A stretch of 15,950 nt of DNA from Thermoanaerobaculia bacterium (GTDB taxonomy: Bacteria > Acidobacteriota > Thermoanaerobaculia > Multivoradales > UBA5704), in contig JAICSG010000018.1 in the NCBI GenBank assembly GCA_025937035.1, positions 1 to 15,950 on the forward strand. Direction: 5' to 3'. The translations under genes were made by a program, and so were the position numbers. Shown here one piece after another: positions 6,027-13,586 of this stretch (its first letter is position 1; each line of letters begins with the position of its first letter). The notes under the pieces are model-generated. The model had not been told where the DNA came from and did no database searches. It was given only the letters and a program-made list of their open reading frames with translations.

Positions 6027-6428
6027 GTGAAGCAATGGGCACGTCTTCTATTTTCTTGTGTCCTTTGTGTGTGGATCGCCTGCTCCCCCGCGGCCCGTTC
6101 AAGGGATTCCTTTGATCAGATCTGCAGGAAGGTGGAAGGGAAGACCGCCGCGGAGGTCAAGGATTTACTGGGGGCTCCCGATTACCAGAAGCAGAGCGAT
6201 CTTGGAGATGAGAAATGGCTCTGGTGGAATTACACTGTTTTGGATGGGGATAGCTACGCGCCGGAAATTCGTGGCCAGGTCGTTCACTTGGAGATCACCT
6301 TCTCCAATCCGCAAGAGGGCTCGGAATCTTCTCGTCCCCGTTCGCAGTGGCGCGTGCGGGAGCCTTTCGGTGTGAGCTATCTGATCCCCGATCGGTGGCC
6401 AAGGCGAATGTCTCCAGCATCAATCTGA
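6027..6428 (+). CDS. small BamE/SmpA-like lipoprotein
   Basis: A 133-residue putative lipoprotein. I chose GTG 6027 over the in-frame ATG 6012 because TGGAGGT (6013-6019), a near-perfect Shine-Dalgarno, lies 7 bases before the GTG and overlaps the ATG. This start also gives a clean signal peptide (MKQWARLLFSCVLCVWIAC). The lipobox is WIA-C19; Trp at -3 is unusual, so lipidation is likely rather than certain. The segment FDQICRKVEGKTAAEVKDLLGAPD resembles the SmpA/OmlA/BamE-type helix pair ending in LLGxPD, followed by a Trp-rich strand (EKWLWWNY). The resemblance is in pattern only, and no role in outer-membrane assembly can be claimed. It lies between two terminator-like hairpins, so it is probably transcribed alone, yet it shares the lower GC of the sigma/CHAT block. 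Confidence 0.7.
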   Translation: MKQWARLLFSCVLCVWIACSPAARSRDSFDQICRKVEGKTAAEVKDLLGAPDYQKQSDLGDEKWLWWNYTVLDGDSYAPEIRGQVVHLEITFSNPQEGSESSRPRSQWRVREPFGVSYLIPDRWPRRMSPASI

Positions 6429-6438
6429 TCCTCGACCA

Positions 6439-6463
6439 GGGACGGCCAGGCCGGCCGTCCCTT
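6439..6463 (+). terminator. intrinsic terminator-like hairpin after the lipoprotein gene
   Basis: GGGACGGCC (6439-6447) pairs perfectly with GGCCGTCCC (6453-6461) around the loop AGGCC, 10 bases after the lipoprotein stop codon. A pyrimidine-rich TTCACCTCTCCTCT follows. It marks the boundary between the lower-GC block and the gluQ-led operon. Confidence 0.65.
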
Positions 6464-6498
6464 CACCTCTCCTCTCAGGACCTATACGATGGGCCGTG

Positions 6499-7455
6499 AT
6501 GTCCGTCCGCGGCCGCTACGCTCCGTCCCCGACCGGGATGATTCACGTGGGCAACGCCCGCACGGCGCTGGCGGCGTGGCTCTCCGCGCGGAGCCGGGGC
6601 GGCGCTTTCGTCTGGCGGCTGGAGGACCTCGACCTGCCCCGCGTGGTCCCTGGTATGGCCGAAGCCCAAATGGAGGATCTCTCCTGGCTCGGCCTCGACT
6701 GGGACGAGGGGCCGGACGTAGGAGGCCCCTTCGCTCCCTATGCCCAGTCCCAGCGGTCCGCGATCTATGAGGAGGCGCTGCGCCGGCTCGCCGCGGCGGG
6801 CCGCCTCTTCCCCTGCCGCCTCTCGCGCAAAGATCTCCAGGCCATGGCCTCGGCCCCCCATGGCGCAGAGGAGGCGCCATATCCGGCCTCCCTGCGCCCC
6901 CGCGGCTTGGCTCCCGGCTGGTTCGAGGAGATCCGGGACGCGGCGATCCGCTTCCGGGTGGACGAGCGGCCGGTATCGTTCGTGGACCGCGTCCAGGGGC
7001 CGATCACCGAGCGGGTGGACCTCGCGGTGGGGGACTTCGTGCTCAAGCGGCGGGACGGCCTCTGGGCCTATCAGCTCGCCGTGGTGGTGGACGACCTGGC
7101 GATGGAGATCGACGACGTGGTCCGCGGCGCCGACCTTCTGGCCTCGACGGCCCGGCAGATCCAGCTCATCGAGGCCCTCGGCGGCCGGCCCCCCGCCTAC
7201 GCTCACGTGCCGCTGATGGTCAACGCGAGGGGGGAGAAGCTCTCCAAGCGGGATCAGGGGCTCACCCTGCGCTCCCTGCGCGAGGCGGGGGTGGCACCCG
7301 GGGCGGTCGTGGGCTATCTCGCCTTCTCGCTGGGCCTGCTCGACCGCCCCGAGCCCTGCCGGCCGGCCGATCTAGTCCCCACGTTCGCCTGGGAGAGGAT
7401 CGGCCGCGCCGACTGGGTGCTGCCGGAGGATCTGGCAGGGGAGTTGCGAAGGTAG
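6499..7455 (+). CDS. gluQ: glutamyl-Q tRNA(Asp) synthetase
   Basis: A truncated paralogue of glutamyl-tRNA synthetase that glutamylates queuosine at position 34 of tRNA(Asp); cytoplasmic. The 318-residue length (usual about 300) and the absence of an anticodon-binding domain separate it from GltX. Visible class I motifs: YAPSPTGMIHVGN, the HIGH equivalent (H16-N19); RLEDLDLPR for glutamate/adenylate binding; AYQLAVVVDD; and KLSKR (residues 247-251), the KMSKS equivalent. The zinc site of the E. coli enzyme appears lost: only C106 (PCRLSRKDL) remains, and the Cys expected two residues later and after the YPAS segment are absent. ATG 6499 is preferred to GTG 6496, but no close Shine-Dalgarno is visible (AGGA at 6477-6480 is distant). 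It leads a run of five closely spaced genes. Confidence 0.9.
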   Translation: MSVRGRYAPSPTGMIHVGNARTALAAWLSARSRGGAFVWRLEDLDLPRVVPGMAEAQMEDLSWLGLDWDEGPDVGGPFAPYAQSQRSAIYEEALRRLAAAGRLFPCRLSRKDLQAMASAPHGAEEAPYPASLRPRGLAPGWFEEIRDAAIRFRVDERPVSFVDRVQGPITERVDLAVGDFVLKRRDGLWAYQLAVVVDDLAMEIDDVVRGADLLASTARQIQLIEALGGRPPAYAHVPLMVNARGEKLSKRDQGLTLRSLREAGVAPGAVVGYLAFSLGLLDRPEPCRPADLVPTFAWERIGRADWVLPEDLAGELRR

Positions 7456-7466
7456 GGTCCGAGGAG

Positions 7467-8117
7467 ATGGACGAGACCACCATCGAGATCCGCGAGTACG
7501 AGCCCAGGGACCGCGCGGCGGTGCGGGAGATCTGCCGCTCGACCGCCTATGGCGGGGCGGAGGAGGCGCTGGTCGATCCCCATCTCTTCGTGGACCTCAT
7601 GATCCGCGCCTACACCGATTTCGCGGCCGGCGGCGTCTGGGTGGCCGAGCGGAGGGGGGATGTGGTGGGCTACCTGGCGGGCGGCTTCGACGAGCGGCGG
7701 CTGCAACGGGTCCAGGCCTGGCGGGTGATTCCAGGGGCCGTGACGCGCGCTCTCGGCCGCGGGCTGCTCTGGCGGGGGAGCCTCTGGCGCCTGCTCGCGG
7801 ACCTCCCCGGCTTCGTGGCCGAAGGGCGAAAGGCGAGGGAGCCGGACGAGGAGCGATATCCCGGCCACCTGCACGTGAACCTCCTCCCCGAGTCGCGCGG
7901 CCGGGCCGTGGGGAGGCGCTTGGTGGAGCAGTTCCTGGACGAGGCGCGCCGCCGCGAGCTTTCCGGCGTGCGGGCGGTGGTCTATGAGACCAACCACAAG
8001 GCCCGCCGCTTCTTCGAGCGGCTCGGCTTCCGCCCCATCGGCCGGCGCCCCGCCTTCAAGCCCCCTCCCAAGGAGGGCGGGCGGGAGTGGAAGATCGTCT
8101 ATGGGAAAGAGCTCTAA
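7467..8117 (+). CDS. GNAT family N-acetyltransferase
   Basis: A 216-residue GNAT-fold protein that should transfer an acetyl group from acetyl-CoA to an amine; the substrate cannot be read from sequence. Motif A is LHVNLLPESRGRAVGRRLVEQF, with the Arg/Gly-rich loop that holds the CoA pyrophosphate. The C-terminal NHKARRFFERLGF segment is the typical motif B. The insertion between about residues 70 and 125 (Arg/Leu/Trp-rich, LGRGLLWRGSLWRLLADL) is amphipathic and longer than in small GNATs. The gene begins 11 bp after gluQ; GAGGAG abuts its ATG almost without spacer. Its last 17 bases overlap the start of the PIG-L gene, which implies coupled translation. Confidence 0.87.
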   Translation: MDETTIEIREYEPRDRAAVREICRSTAYGGAEEALVDPHLFVDLMIRAYTDFAAGGVWVAERRGDVVGYLAGGFDERRLQRVQAWRVIPGAVTRALGRGLLWRGSLWRLLADLPGFVAEGRKAREPDEERYPGHLHVNLLPESRGRAVGRRLVEQFLDEARRRELSGVRAVVYETNHKARRFFERLGFRPIGRRPAFKPPPKEGGREWKIVYGKEL

Positions 8118-9018
8118 GCTTTTCGGGCTCGCCGTCCTGATCGCGGTTTGCGGTCTGGCGGCCGCGGCGATTTACGGCTGGCGTCACCGCAATACTCCGC
8201 AAGAGGGGCCGCTCCTCGATCCCCCAGCCAAGGGGGACCGGGTGCTGATCGTGGCCCCGCACATCGACGACGAGGCGATCGCGGCGGCCGGCTACGCCGC
8301 GGCCGGTCTGCGGCACGGGGCGGAGGTGTCGGTCGTCTACGTCACCTCGGGGGACTGCAACCGCACCTCGGCCGAGATCATGGACTTCACCCTGCGGCCG
8401 GGCGAGCGGGACTACCTGGCCGAGGGGAAGCGCCGCATCCAGGAGGCGATCGCGGCGATGGCGGTGCTCGGGGTGCCGCGCGGCCATCTCTATTTCCTCG
8501 GCTATCCCGACCGGGGCATCCGGCCGATGCTGGAGAATCCGGGGAAGGTGATCCGCTCGCCCGGCACCGGCCGCACCGCCGTGCCGTACGAGGAGGCGCT
8601 CTCGCCCGGCGCCGAATACCGGCTGGAGAACTTGGAGAAGGACCTGCGGACGGTGCTCGATCAGACCCAGCCCACGATCGTGCTCTCCCCCGTGCTCTTC
8701 GACGCCCATCCCGACCACAGCGCCACCGGCCGCCTCACCCGGCGGCTGTTGCGGCACATCCTCCTCGGGCCACAACACCTGGGCTATCTGGTGCACGCCC
8801 GCCACTTCCCCTCGCCGTTCCGGAGGGCGCCGCGGCTCCCGCTGCTCCCGCCCGACCGCTTCGCCGGCGCCCACTGGCTCCTGTTCCCCATGGCGCCCGC
8901 GGACGAGATCGCCAAGCTGAAAGTGCTCCGGGCCTACCGGAGCCAGCGGCGGGATCCGTACCTCTTCCTGCTCATGGATGCCTTCATCCGCCGCAACGAG
9001 CTGTTCGCGCGGATGTAG
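8101..9018 (+). CDS. membrane-anchored PIG-L/LmbE family deacetylase
   Basis: A zinc-dependent N-deacetylase of the PIG-L/LmbE family, 305 residues. The family removes acetyl groups from GlcNAc-containing substrates (GlcNAc-phosphatidylinositol, mycothiol and bacillithiol precursors, or antibiotic pseudoaglycones). The metal/catalytic motif is PHIDDE (H54, D56, D57; the common form is AHPDDE), and the second metal motif is HPDHSATG (H203, H206). An N-terminal hydrophobic helix at about residues 6-27 (KLFGLAVLIAVCGLAAAAIYGW) would anchor or export it, with the catalytic domain probably outside the membrane. I chose ATG 8101 rather than an upstream in-frame start because the earlier sequence lies wholly inside the GNAT gene and reads as Arg/Ser/Pro-rich shadow. 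It overlaps the GNAT gene by 17 bp. The substrate is unknown. Confidence 0.9.
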   Translation: MGKSSKLFGLAVLIAVCGLAAAAIYGWRHRNTPQEGPLLDPPAKGDRVLIVAPHIDDEAIAAAGYAAAGLRHGAEVSVVYVTSGDCNRTSAEIMDFTLRPGERDYLAEGKRRIQEAIAAMAVLGVPRGHLYFLGYPDRGIRPMLENPGKVIRSPGTGRTAVPYEEALSPGAEYRLENLEKDLRTVLDQTQPTIVLSPVLFDAHPDHSATGRLTRRLLRHILLGPQHLGYLVHARHFPSPFRRAPRLPLLPPDRFAGAHWLLFPMAPADEIAKLKVLRAYRSQRRDPYLFLLMDAFIRRNELFARM

Positions 9019-9053
9019 AATCTCCCGTCCGTCGATTTTCGTCAGGAGATCCC

Positions 9054-9545
9054 ATGAAGAGAGCCTCGATCGTCATCCTCGCCCTGCTCGCCCTCTGCCA
9101 GGCCGCCGGGGCTGCCAAGACCACTGCTCCCAAGGGGTCGGCCCAGGGGGATCTGATCCCCAAGGCCAAGGCCTTCTTCCAGCACTACGTCGAGCTGGAG
9201 CACGCCTTCGATCCCTCGATCGCCGACCTGTATTCGAACGACGCGGTGATCAAGAACACCCAGTACCGGGCGGACGGCAAGGTCGTCCCGCTGACCAAGC
9301 CGGTCGACAAGTACAAGCAGGTCCTGCGGGACTACATGAAGACCAAGGCCCGCCAGATCGGCGACATCAGCAACTACTCCAACGACACCTACGCCGTGGA
9401 GGGGAGCAACCGGGTGCGCATCAAGGTCACCCGCTACTCGTCGATCGAGAAGGTCTCGAGCCCCGTCTCGATGCTGGTCGGTCCGGACGCGACGGGCAAG
9501 TGGCTCATCTACGAGGAGCTCAGCGAGTCGCACCAGAAGCGCTGA
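9054..9545 (+). CDS. secreted NTF2-like (SnoaL/DUF4440-type) protein
   Basis: A 163-residue protein with a clear signal peptide (MKRASIVILALLALCQAAGA, cleavage near residue 20-21). The mature part begins with a helix (AKAFFQHYVELEHAFDPSIADLYSNDAVIKN) and continues with strands (NRVRIKVTRYSSIE, GKWLIYEELSESH). This order is that of the NTF2-like cone fold found in SnoaL and DUF4440 proteins. These act as small-molecule binders or, rarely, enzymes; no catalytic residues can be assigned. AGGAG (9044-9048) lies 5 bases before ATG 9054 and decides the start; a much longer upstream frame is a shadow of the PIG-L gene. The stop overlaps the next gene's start as TGATG. Confidence 0.8.
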   Translation: MKRASIVILALLALCQAAGAAKTTAPKGSAQGDLIPKAKAFFQHYVELEHAFDPSIADLYSNDAVIKNTQYRADGKVVPLTKPVDKYKQVLRDYMKTKARQIGDISNYSNDTYAVEGSNRVRIKVTRYSSIEKVSSPVSMLVGPDATGKWLIYEELSESHQKR

Positions 9546-10060
9546 TGGCGCCGGTCCTCAAGACTCCCCGCCTCGCCCTGCGCGAGATGTCGCCCGGCGA
9601 TCTCGACTTCGTCGCCGCGATGCTCGGCCATCCGGAGGTGATGCGCTTCTATCCCAAGGTCTATTCGCGGGAGGAGGCGGGGGCGTGGCTCGACCGCCAG
9701 CGCGAGCGCTATGCCCGGGATGGGCACGGCCTCTGGCTGGTCGAGGACCGCGCCACGGGGGAGCCAGTGGGGCAGGTGGGGCTGATGACGCAGCTCGTCG
9801 ACGGGGTGAAGGAGCCCGAGATCGGCTACCTGATCCACCGCCCCTTCTGGCGCCGGGGATTGGCGAGCGAGGCCGCGCTGGGGGTCCGGACCTGGGCCTT
9901 CGACACCTTGGGCCACCCGCGCGTCATCTCGCTGATCCGCCCCGAGAACCTCCCCTCCCAGGGGGTGGCCCGGAAGCTGGGCATGACGCCGGAGAAGCGC
10001 ACCCAGTTTCATGAGCTGGAGCACATTGTGTTTTCGGTGAAGCGCCCTATCCCGGCTTGA
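9545..10060 (+). CDS. RimJ/RimL-type GNAT acetyltransferase
   Basis: A 171-residue GNAT of the RimJ/RimL-like subgroup (Acetyltransf_3 type), which acetylates protein N-termini or small amines using acetyl-CoA. The typical opening is present (LKTPRLALREMSPGDLDFVAAML). Then come the substrate strand EIGYLIHRPFWRRGLASEAA, with the RRGLA acetyl-CoA loop, and the closing PENLPSQGVARKLGM. Its ATG shares the A of the upstream stop (TGATG at 9543-9547), so translation is probably coupled to the NTF2-like gene. It is the last gene of the plus-strand run, and its 3' end overlaps the opposing epimerase gene by 14 bp. The real target is unknown. Confidence 0.9.
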   Translation: MAPVLKTPRLALREMSPGDLDFVAAMLGHPEVMRFYPKVYSREEAGAWLDRQRERYARDGHGLWLVEDRATGEPVGQVGLMTQLVDGVKEPEIGYLIHRPFWRRGLASEAALGVRTWAFDTLGHPRVISLIRPENLPSQGVARKLGMTPEKRTQFHELEHIVFSVKRPIPA

Positions 10061-11588
10061 CCGCCTCCTCCAGCCGCTCCCGGGCCTCCTCGCGGAGGCC
10101 GGGCTCCTCCTTGCGGCTGAGCGCCTCGACCCGGCTCCGCAGGGCCGCCACGGCCTCCTTCTCCTCGATCCCGCTCAGGGGGAATTCGTCCATCCGCACC
10201 TCGACCGGCGGCGCCGCGCCCAGGCTTTCGGCGGTGTTGCGGACGACGGTGGTCCAGTTCCAATTCTTGAGGACGGAGCCGGGGAGCATCGCCAGGGCAT
10301 CGGGCAGGCTCGCGGGCCGGTCGCAGGTCTCCACCTCGAAGCGGAGGTCGTCCCCGGGCGCGCCCACGAAGCGGAAGGTCACCGAGCCCTCCAGTGGATG
10401 CCCGGCCACGGTCACGAAGGTCATGGAGGTGTTGGTGACCTCGGCCACCCGCACCTGGACGTTGCCGCGCAAGGGGAGGTTGAGGGTGAGGGTTCCCCCC
10501 GTCTCCAGCCGGGGCGGGGCCGCGGGCTCGCCGGCGTCGCCCATCGTGCTCTCCGGCACCAGCTCGAAGAAGCGGCGGCGGAATTCGGTGAAGAGGTCGG
10601 CGGGAGAGCGCCGGACCCCGGTCAGCCGGGCGTGGAAGATCCGGCGGGTCAACGTTCCGGTCCCCTCCTCCGCGGGGAGTTGCTCGGGCTGGGTGGTGGC
10701 GAGGCGCTGGAGGCCCTCGTCGAGCGGGGTCGGCCGCACGCCGAGGATCTCGGTGAGGGCGTTGACCTCGCCGGGGCGGATGACGTTCCCCTCCCGCAGC
10801 ATGGCCAGCTTGTTGTCGTCGATCGGCAGACGCACGCCGAGCAGCGAGGCGGCCTGGGCGCCCAGCGAGGCGAGGACGGAGGGCACGGGGACGCGTACCG
10901 GATCGCGGCCGGTCAGGCGGGCCAGCCGGTCGAGGAGATCCTGCAGGGTGGTGACCTCGGGGCCGGCCAGCAGGAGCACCTGGTGGTCGAGATCGCGGCG
11001 GGTGACGGCCAGGGCCAGGGCCGCGCCGAGGTCCTCGGAATAGACCGGCTGGAACGGCTGATCGCCGGCGTCGATCACCGGCGCGGCCGGGGAGGAGCGC
11101 ACCACCTGGAGGAGGAAGGAGACGACCTCGTCCCCGGGACCGTAGACGTTGCCCGGCCGGCAGATCAGCCACTCGCCGGGATAGGCTTCGATCAGCCCCT
11201 CGGCCCGCAGCTTGGAGGCGTGGTAGTCCGATCCGCCGCGCTCGGCGCCCAGCGAGGAGACGTAGACGAACCGTTTCACCCCCGCACGCTCCCCCTCCTG
11301 GAGGAGGTTGGCGGTGCCGTGGACGTTGACGTTCTCGAAGGTCAGCTCCGGTGGGAGCTCCTCGGCGATGCCGGCGATGTGGAGGATGGCGTCGCACCCT
11401 TCCGCCGCGCCCGTGACCTCGTCGGACGAAGAGACGCTCCCCTCCCGCGTCTCGACCTCCCCCCGCCAGCGCGCCGCGTCCTCCGCGGCGTGCCGCGAGA
11501 AGAGGCGCACCGAATTTCCGCCGGCCAGCAGCGCGCGCACCGCGGCGGTGCCGATGACTCCCGTTCCTCCCGTGACCAAAACTTTCAT
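10047..11588 (-). CDS. NAD-dependent epimerase fused to a DUF1990-like domain
   Basis: A 513-residue two-part protein. Residues 1 to about 300 form a Rossmann-fold extended SDR (epimerase/dehydratase or NmrA-like): VTGGTGVIG (residues 5-13) for NAD(P), SSLGAE strand end, and YHASK (Y122, K126) as catalytic pair, followed by CRPGNVYGPGD. Residues about 335-455 resemble DUF1990: TFVTVAGHPLEGSVTFRF then DLRFEVETCDRPAS, matching that family's pattern of GHPxxGE and FEVxxFSRPA. The last 40 residues are a charged helix. ATG 11588 is chosen for AAGGAG 7 bases upstream; it overlaps the FAD oxidoreductase stop as ATGA. The epimerase call is firm; DUF1990 is recognised by pattern only. The C-terminus overlaps the opposing GNAT gene by 14 bp. 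Confidence 0.85.
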   Translation of the reverse strand: MKVLVTGGTGVIGTAAVRALLAGGNSVRLFSRHAAEDAARWRGEVETREGSVSSSDEVTGAAEGCDAILHIAGIAEELPPELTFENVNVHGTANLLQEGERAGVKRFVYVSSLGAERGGSDYHASKLRAEGLIEAYPGEWLICRPGNVYGPGDEVVSFLLQVVRSSPAAPVIDAGDQPFQPVYSEDLGAALALAVTRRDLDHQVLLLAGPEVTTLQDLLDRLARLTGRDPVRVPVPSVLASLGAQAASLLGVRLPIDDNKLAMLREGNVIRPGEVNALTEILGVRPTPLDEGLQRLATTQPEQLPAEEGTGTLTRRIFHARLTGVRRSPADLFTEFRRRFFELVPESTMGDAGEPAAPPRLETGGTLTLNLPLRGNVQVRVAEVTNTSMTFVTVAGHPLEGSVTFRFVGAPGDDLRFEVETCDRPASLPDALAMLPGSVLKNWNWTTVVRNTAESLGAAPPVEVRMDEFPLSGIEEKEAVAALRSRVEALSRKEEPGLREEARERLEEAVKPG

Positions 11589-13021
11589 GGATGATCTCCT
11601 TGGTTGGATTTGAGGGCAGCCGTCGCCGCGTAATAGCCGCACATGCCGTGCACCCCTCCCGAGGGGGGCGTGCTGGACGAGCAGATGTAGACCCGCGGAT
11701 CGGGCGTCGAGTAGGGGACCAGGCGGGCCACCGGACGGGTGAAGAGCTGGGCGAGCGTGGCGGCGCCGCCGTTGATGTCCCCGCCGATCAGGTTGGGGTT
11801 GTAGGCCTCGAGCTGGGCCGTATTCAGGGTGTGCCGGGCCAGCACCACGTCCCGGAAGCCGGGCGCGAAGCGCTCGATCCGGTTCTCGACCAGCTCCGTG
11901 AAGTCCGCCGTGGAGCCGTGGGGGACGTGGCAGTAGGCCCAGGCCGTGTGTTTGCCCGCGGGCGCCCGGGTGGGATCGAACAGGGTCGCCTGCCCGACCA
12001 GGGTGAAGGGGCGGGTGGGATCGCGCCCCTCCCAGGCCGCCCGCTCGGAGGCCGCCACGTGCTCGATGGGGCCGCCGAGATGGACCGTCCCGGCCTGGCG
12101 GCAGGCCTCGGCCCGCCAGGGGATCGGCTCCGAGAGGGCCCAGTCGAGCTTGAACACCCCCGGGCCATAGCGGTAACGGCGGAGCCGGCGGCGGTAGCCC
12201 TCGGGCCAGCGGATACCTTCGATCTCGAGGAGCTGGGCCGGGGTGAGGTCGAAGAGATAGACGCGGGCGCGGGGGAGCTCGGCCAATGACTTGATGAGGC
12301 GGCCGGTGTGGACCGTCCCCCCCTCGTCCCGGAGCAGCGCCGCCAGGGCGTCCGGAATCCGCTGGGCGCCCCCCTCCGGCTGAGGCCAGCCCACGGCGTG
12401 GCCGGTGACCCCCAGCATCAGCCCGAAGGCGGCGGTGGGGATCTGCTCGATGGGCAGGAAGGAGTGGGCGGCGAGGCCGGCGAACAAGGCGCGGGCGCGG
12501 AAGCCGCGGAACCGGCTCTTGGCGAGACCGGCGGCGCCGCGCAGCCCCACCAGCCCGAAATGGGCCATGCGGAAGGGGTGGCTCGGCAGCCCCAGGGGGC
12601 CCAGCAGGTCGGGGGAGAGCTCCATCCAGCGGTCGGAGAAGGGCCGGAACAGGCGTTCCCAGGCGCGGGCGTCCACGGGCTCGCCGAAGCTCTCGCCGGT
12701 CTCCGCGAACCCCCTCGCCAGCACCGCCGCCGTGCCGTCGTCGAACGGATGGGCGAGGGGGAAGGGCGGGTGAATCCAGCGCAGCCCGTAGCGTTCGAGG
12801 GAGAGGCTGGGGATGAACGGCGTCCCCACCGTGAGCGGGTAGATCGCCGAGCAGACGTCGTGGAGGAATCCGGGGAGGGTCAGCTCGGCCGAGCGGGCCC
12901 CGCCCCCCACGGTCTCGCCCGCCTCGAAGACCTCGACCGACCAGCCGGCCCGCGCCAGCACGATCGCGGCGGCGAGCCCGTTGGGCCCCGCCCCCACGAC
13001 GACCGCGTCACGCTCTGCCAT
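11585..13021 (-). CDS. phytoene desaturase-like FAD-dependent oxidoreductase
   Basis: A 478-residue flavoprotein of the phytoene dehydrogenase-like group (COG1233 type). The N-terminal dinucleotide motif is VVVGAGPNGLAAAIVLARAG (from residue 7), with E33 ending the second strand to bind the FAD ribose, then GGGARS. The C-terminal FAD motif reads DPRVYICSSSTPPSGGVHGMCGYYAA. Length and both end motifs agree with the family. Such enzymes desaturate or isomerise isoprenoids or oxidise lipids. No carotenoid genes are nearby, so a carotenoid role is not supported. The ATG at 13021 follows a purine-rich GGGAGGGAGAGG. Its stop overlaps the epimerase start (ATGA), so the two are likely co-translated and may act on the same substrate. 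Confidence 0.9.
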   Translation of the reverse strand: MAERDAVVVGAGPNGLAAAIVLARAGWSVEVFEAGETVGGGARSAELTLPGFLHDVCSAIYPLTVGTPFIPSLSLERYGLRWIHPPFPLAHPFDDGTAAVLARGFAETGESFGEPVDARAWERLFRPFSDRWMELSPDLLGPLGLPSHPFRMAHFGLVGLRGAAGLAKSRFRGFRARALFAGLAAHSFLPIEQIPTAAFGLMLGVTGHAVGWPQPEGGAQRIPDALAALLRDEGGTVHTGRLIKSLAELPRARVYLFDLTPAQLLEIEGIRWPEGYRRRLRRYRYGPGVFKLDWALSEPIPWRAEACRQAGTVHLGGPIEHVAASERAAWEGRDPTRPFTLVGQATLFDPTRAPAGKHTAWAYCHVPHGSTADFTELVENRIERFAPGFRDVVLARHTLNTAQLEAYNPNLIGGDINGGAATLAQLFTRPVARLVPYSTPDPRVYICSSSTPPSGGVHGMCGYYAATAALKSNQGDHP

Positions 13022-13044
13022 CCTCTCCCTCCCCGCGGCGCCGG

Positions 13045-13500
13045 TCAGAAGCAGGCGGTCGGACAGAATCGGCCCGGGATGCCGCTATCTCCGACGCAAC
13101 AGCCCTCGTTAGGGTCCCAACTATAGACGCAGCTCCCGAAGTTGTACTGGCTGCAGTCCGGGGGAGGAGGGGGACAAGTCGCCTGGCAATCGGTCCGGAC
13201 GTTGTCGCAGATCACGTACCCCTCGGTCGGACAACTCGTGTCCACGGAGGAACAGGTGCTCGACCCCGAGCAGGAGACCGGAGAGGCCGAGCCACAGTTT
13301 GCCGTTGCCGTGCAGGCGGATTTGCCGGAGGGCTTCCCGGCGGGACGCGCCCGATGGCTCGCGGGGACAGCGGTGCTGACCGGCGCGGCGGCCATCAGGG
13401 ATCTCCAGAGCGGATCGGCGCTCAGGTTGAGCTCAGCCCGGGATGGCGACGGGTGGAAGAACAGGGACGATACGATCAGGCAGCCAAAGATTTTTCTCAC
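13045..13500 (-). CDS. secreted cysteine-rich protein
   Basis: A 151-residue exported protein of unknown function. GTG 13500 is chosen for the AAGGAGAGG site ending 3 bases before it and because it gives a clean signal peptide (MRKIFGCLIVSSLFFHPSPSRA). A proline/alanine-rich spacer leads to a C-terminal domain with 14 cysteines, including CC and a C-terminal CxxxCF. The part SPVSCSGSSTC...DTSCP..GYVICDN has the spacing of a Cys-rich module I associate with secreted proteins of Acidobacteriota and Myxococcota; this is recollection of pattern, not a database match. All cysteines are probably disulfide-bonded. It starts 86 bp after the secreted orphan gene and ends 23 bp before the oxidoreductase gene on the same strand. 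Confidence 0.75.
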   Translation of the reverse strand: MRKIFGCLIVSSLFFHPSPSRAELNLSADPLWRSLMAAAPVSTAVPASHRARPAGKPSGKSACTATANCGSASPVSCSGSSTCSSVDTSCPTEGYVICDNVRTDCQATCPPPPPDCSQYNFGSCVYSWDPNEGCCVGDSGIPGRFCPTACF

Positions 13501-13586
13501 GAGCCTCTCCTTTCCATGCCCGCTCGGGCTGCAACATCGGTTCCAGCGGAGATTTTGATCTTCTGCCGAAGCGGTGAGCCGGCGCG

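Noticed and set aside
8148..9053. Long N-terminal extension of the NTF2-like protein
   Set aside because: It is the +2 shadow of the PIG-L gene (Arg/Gly/Ala/Pro-rich); the signal peptide and AGGAG site place the start at 9054.
10398..13126. Long plus-strand ORFs opposite the epimerase and oxidoreductase genes (10398-11594, 11591-12289, 12308-13126)
   Set aside because: They are low-complexity antisense frames typical of GC-rich DNA, without ribosome-binding sites or domains, while the minus strand holds clear enzyme motifs.
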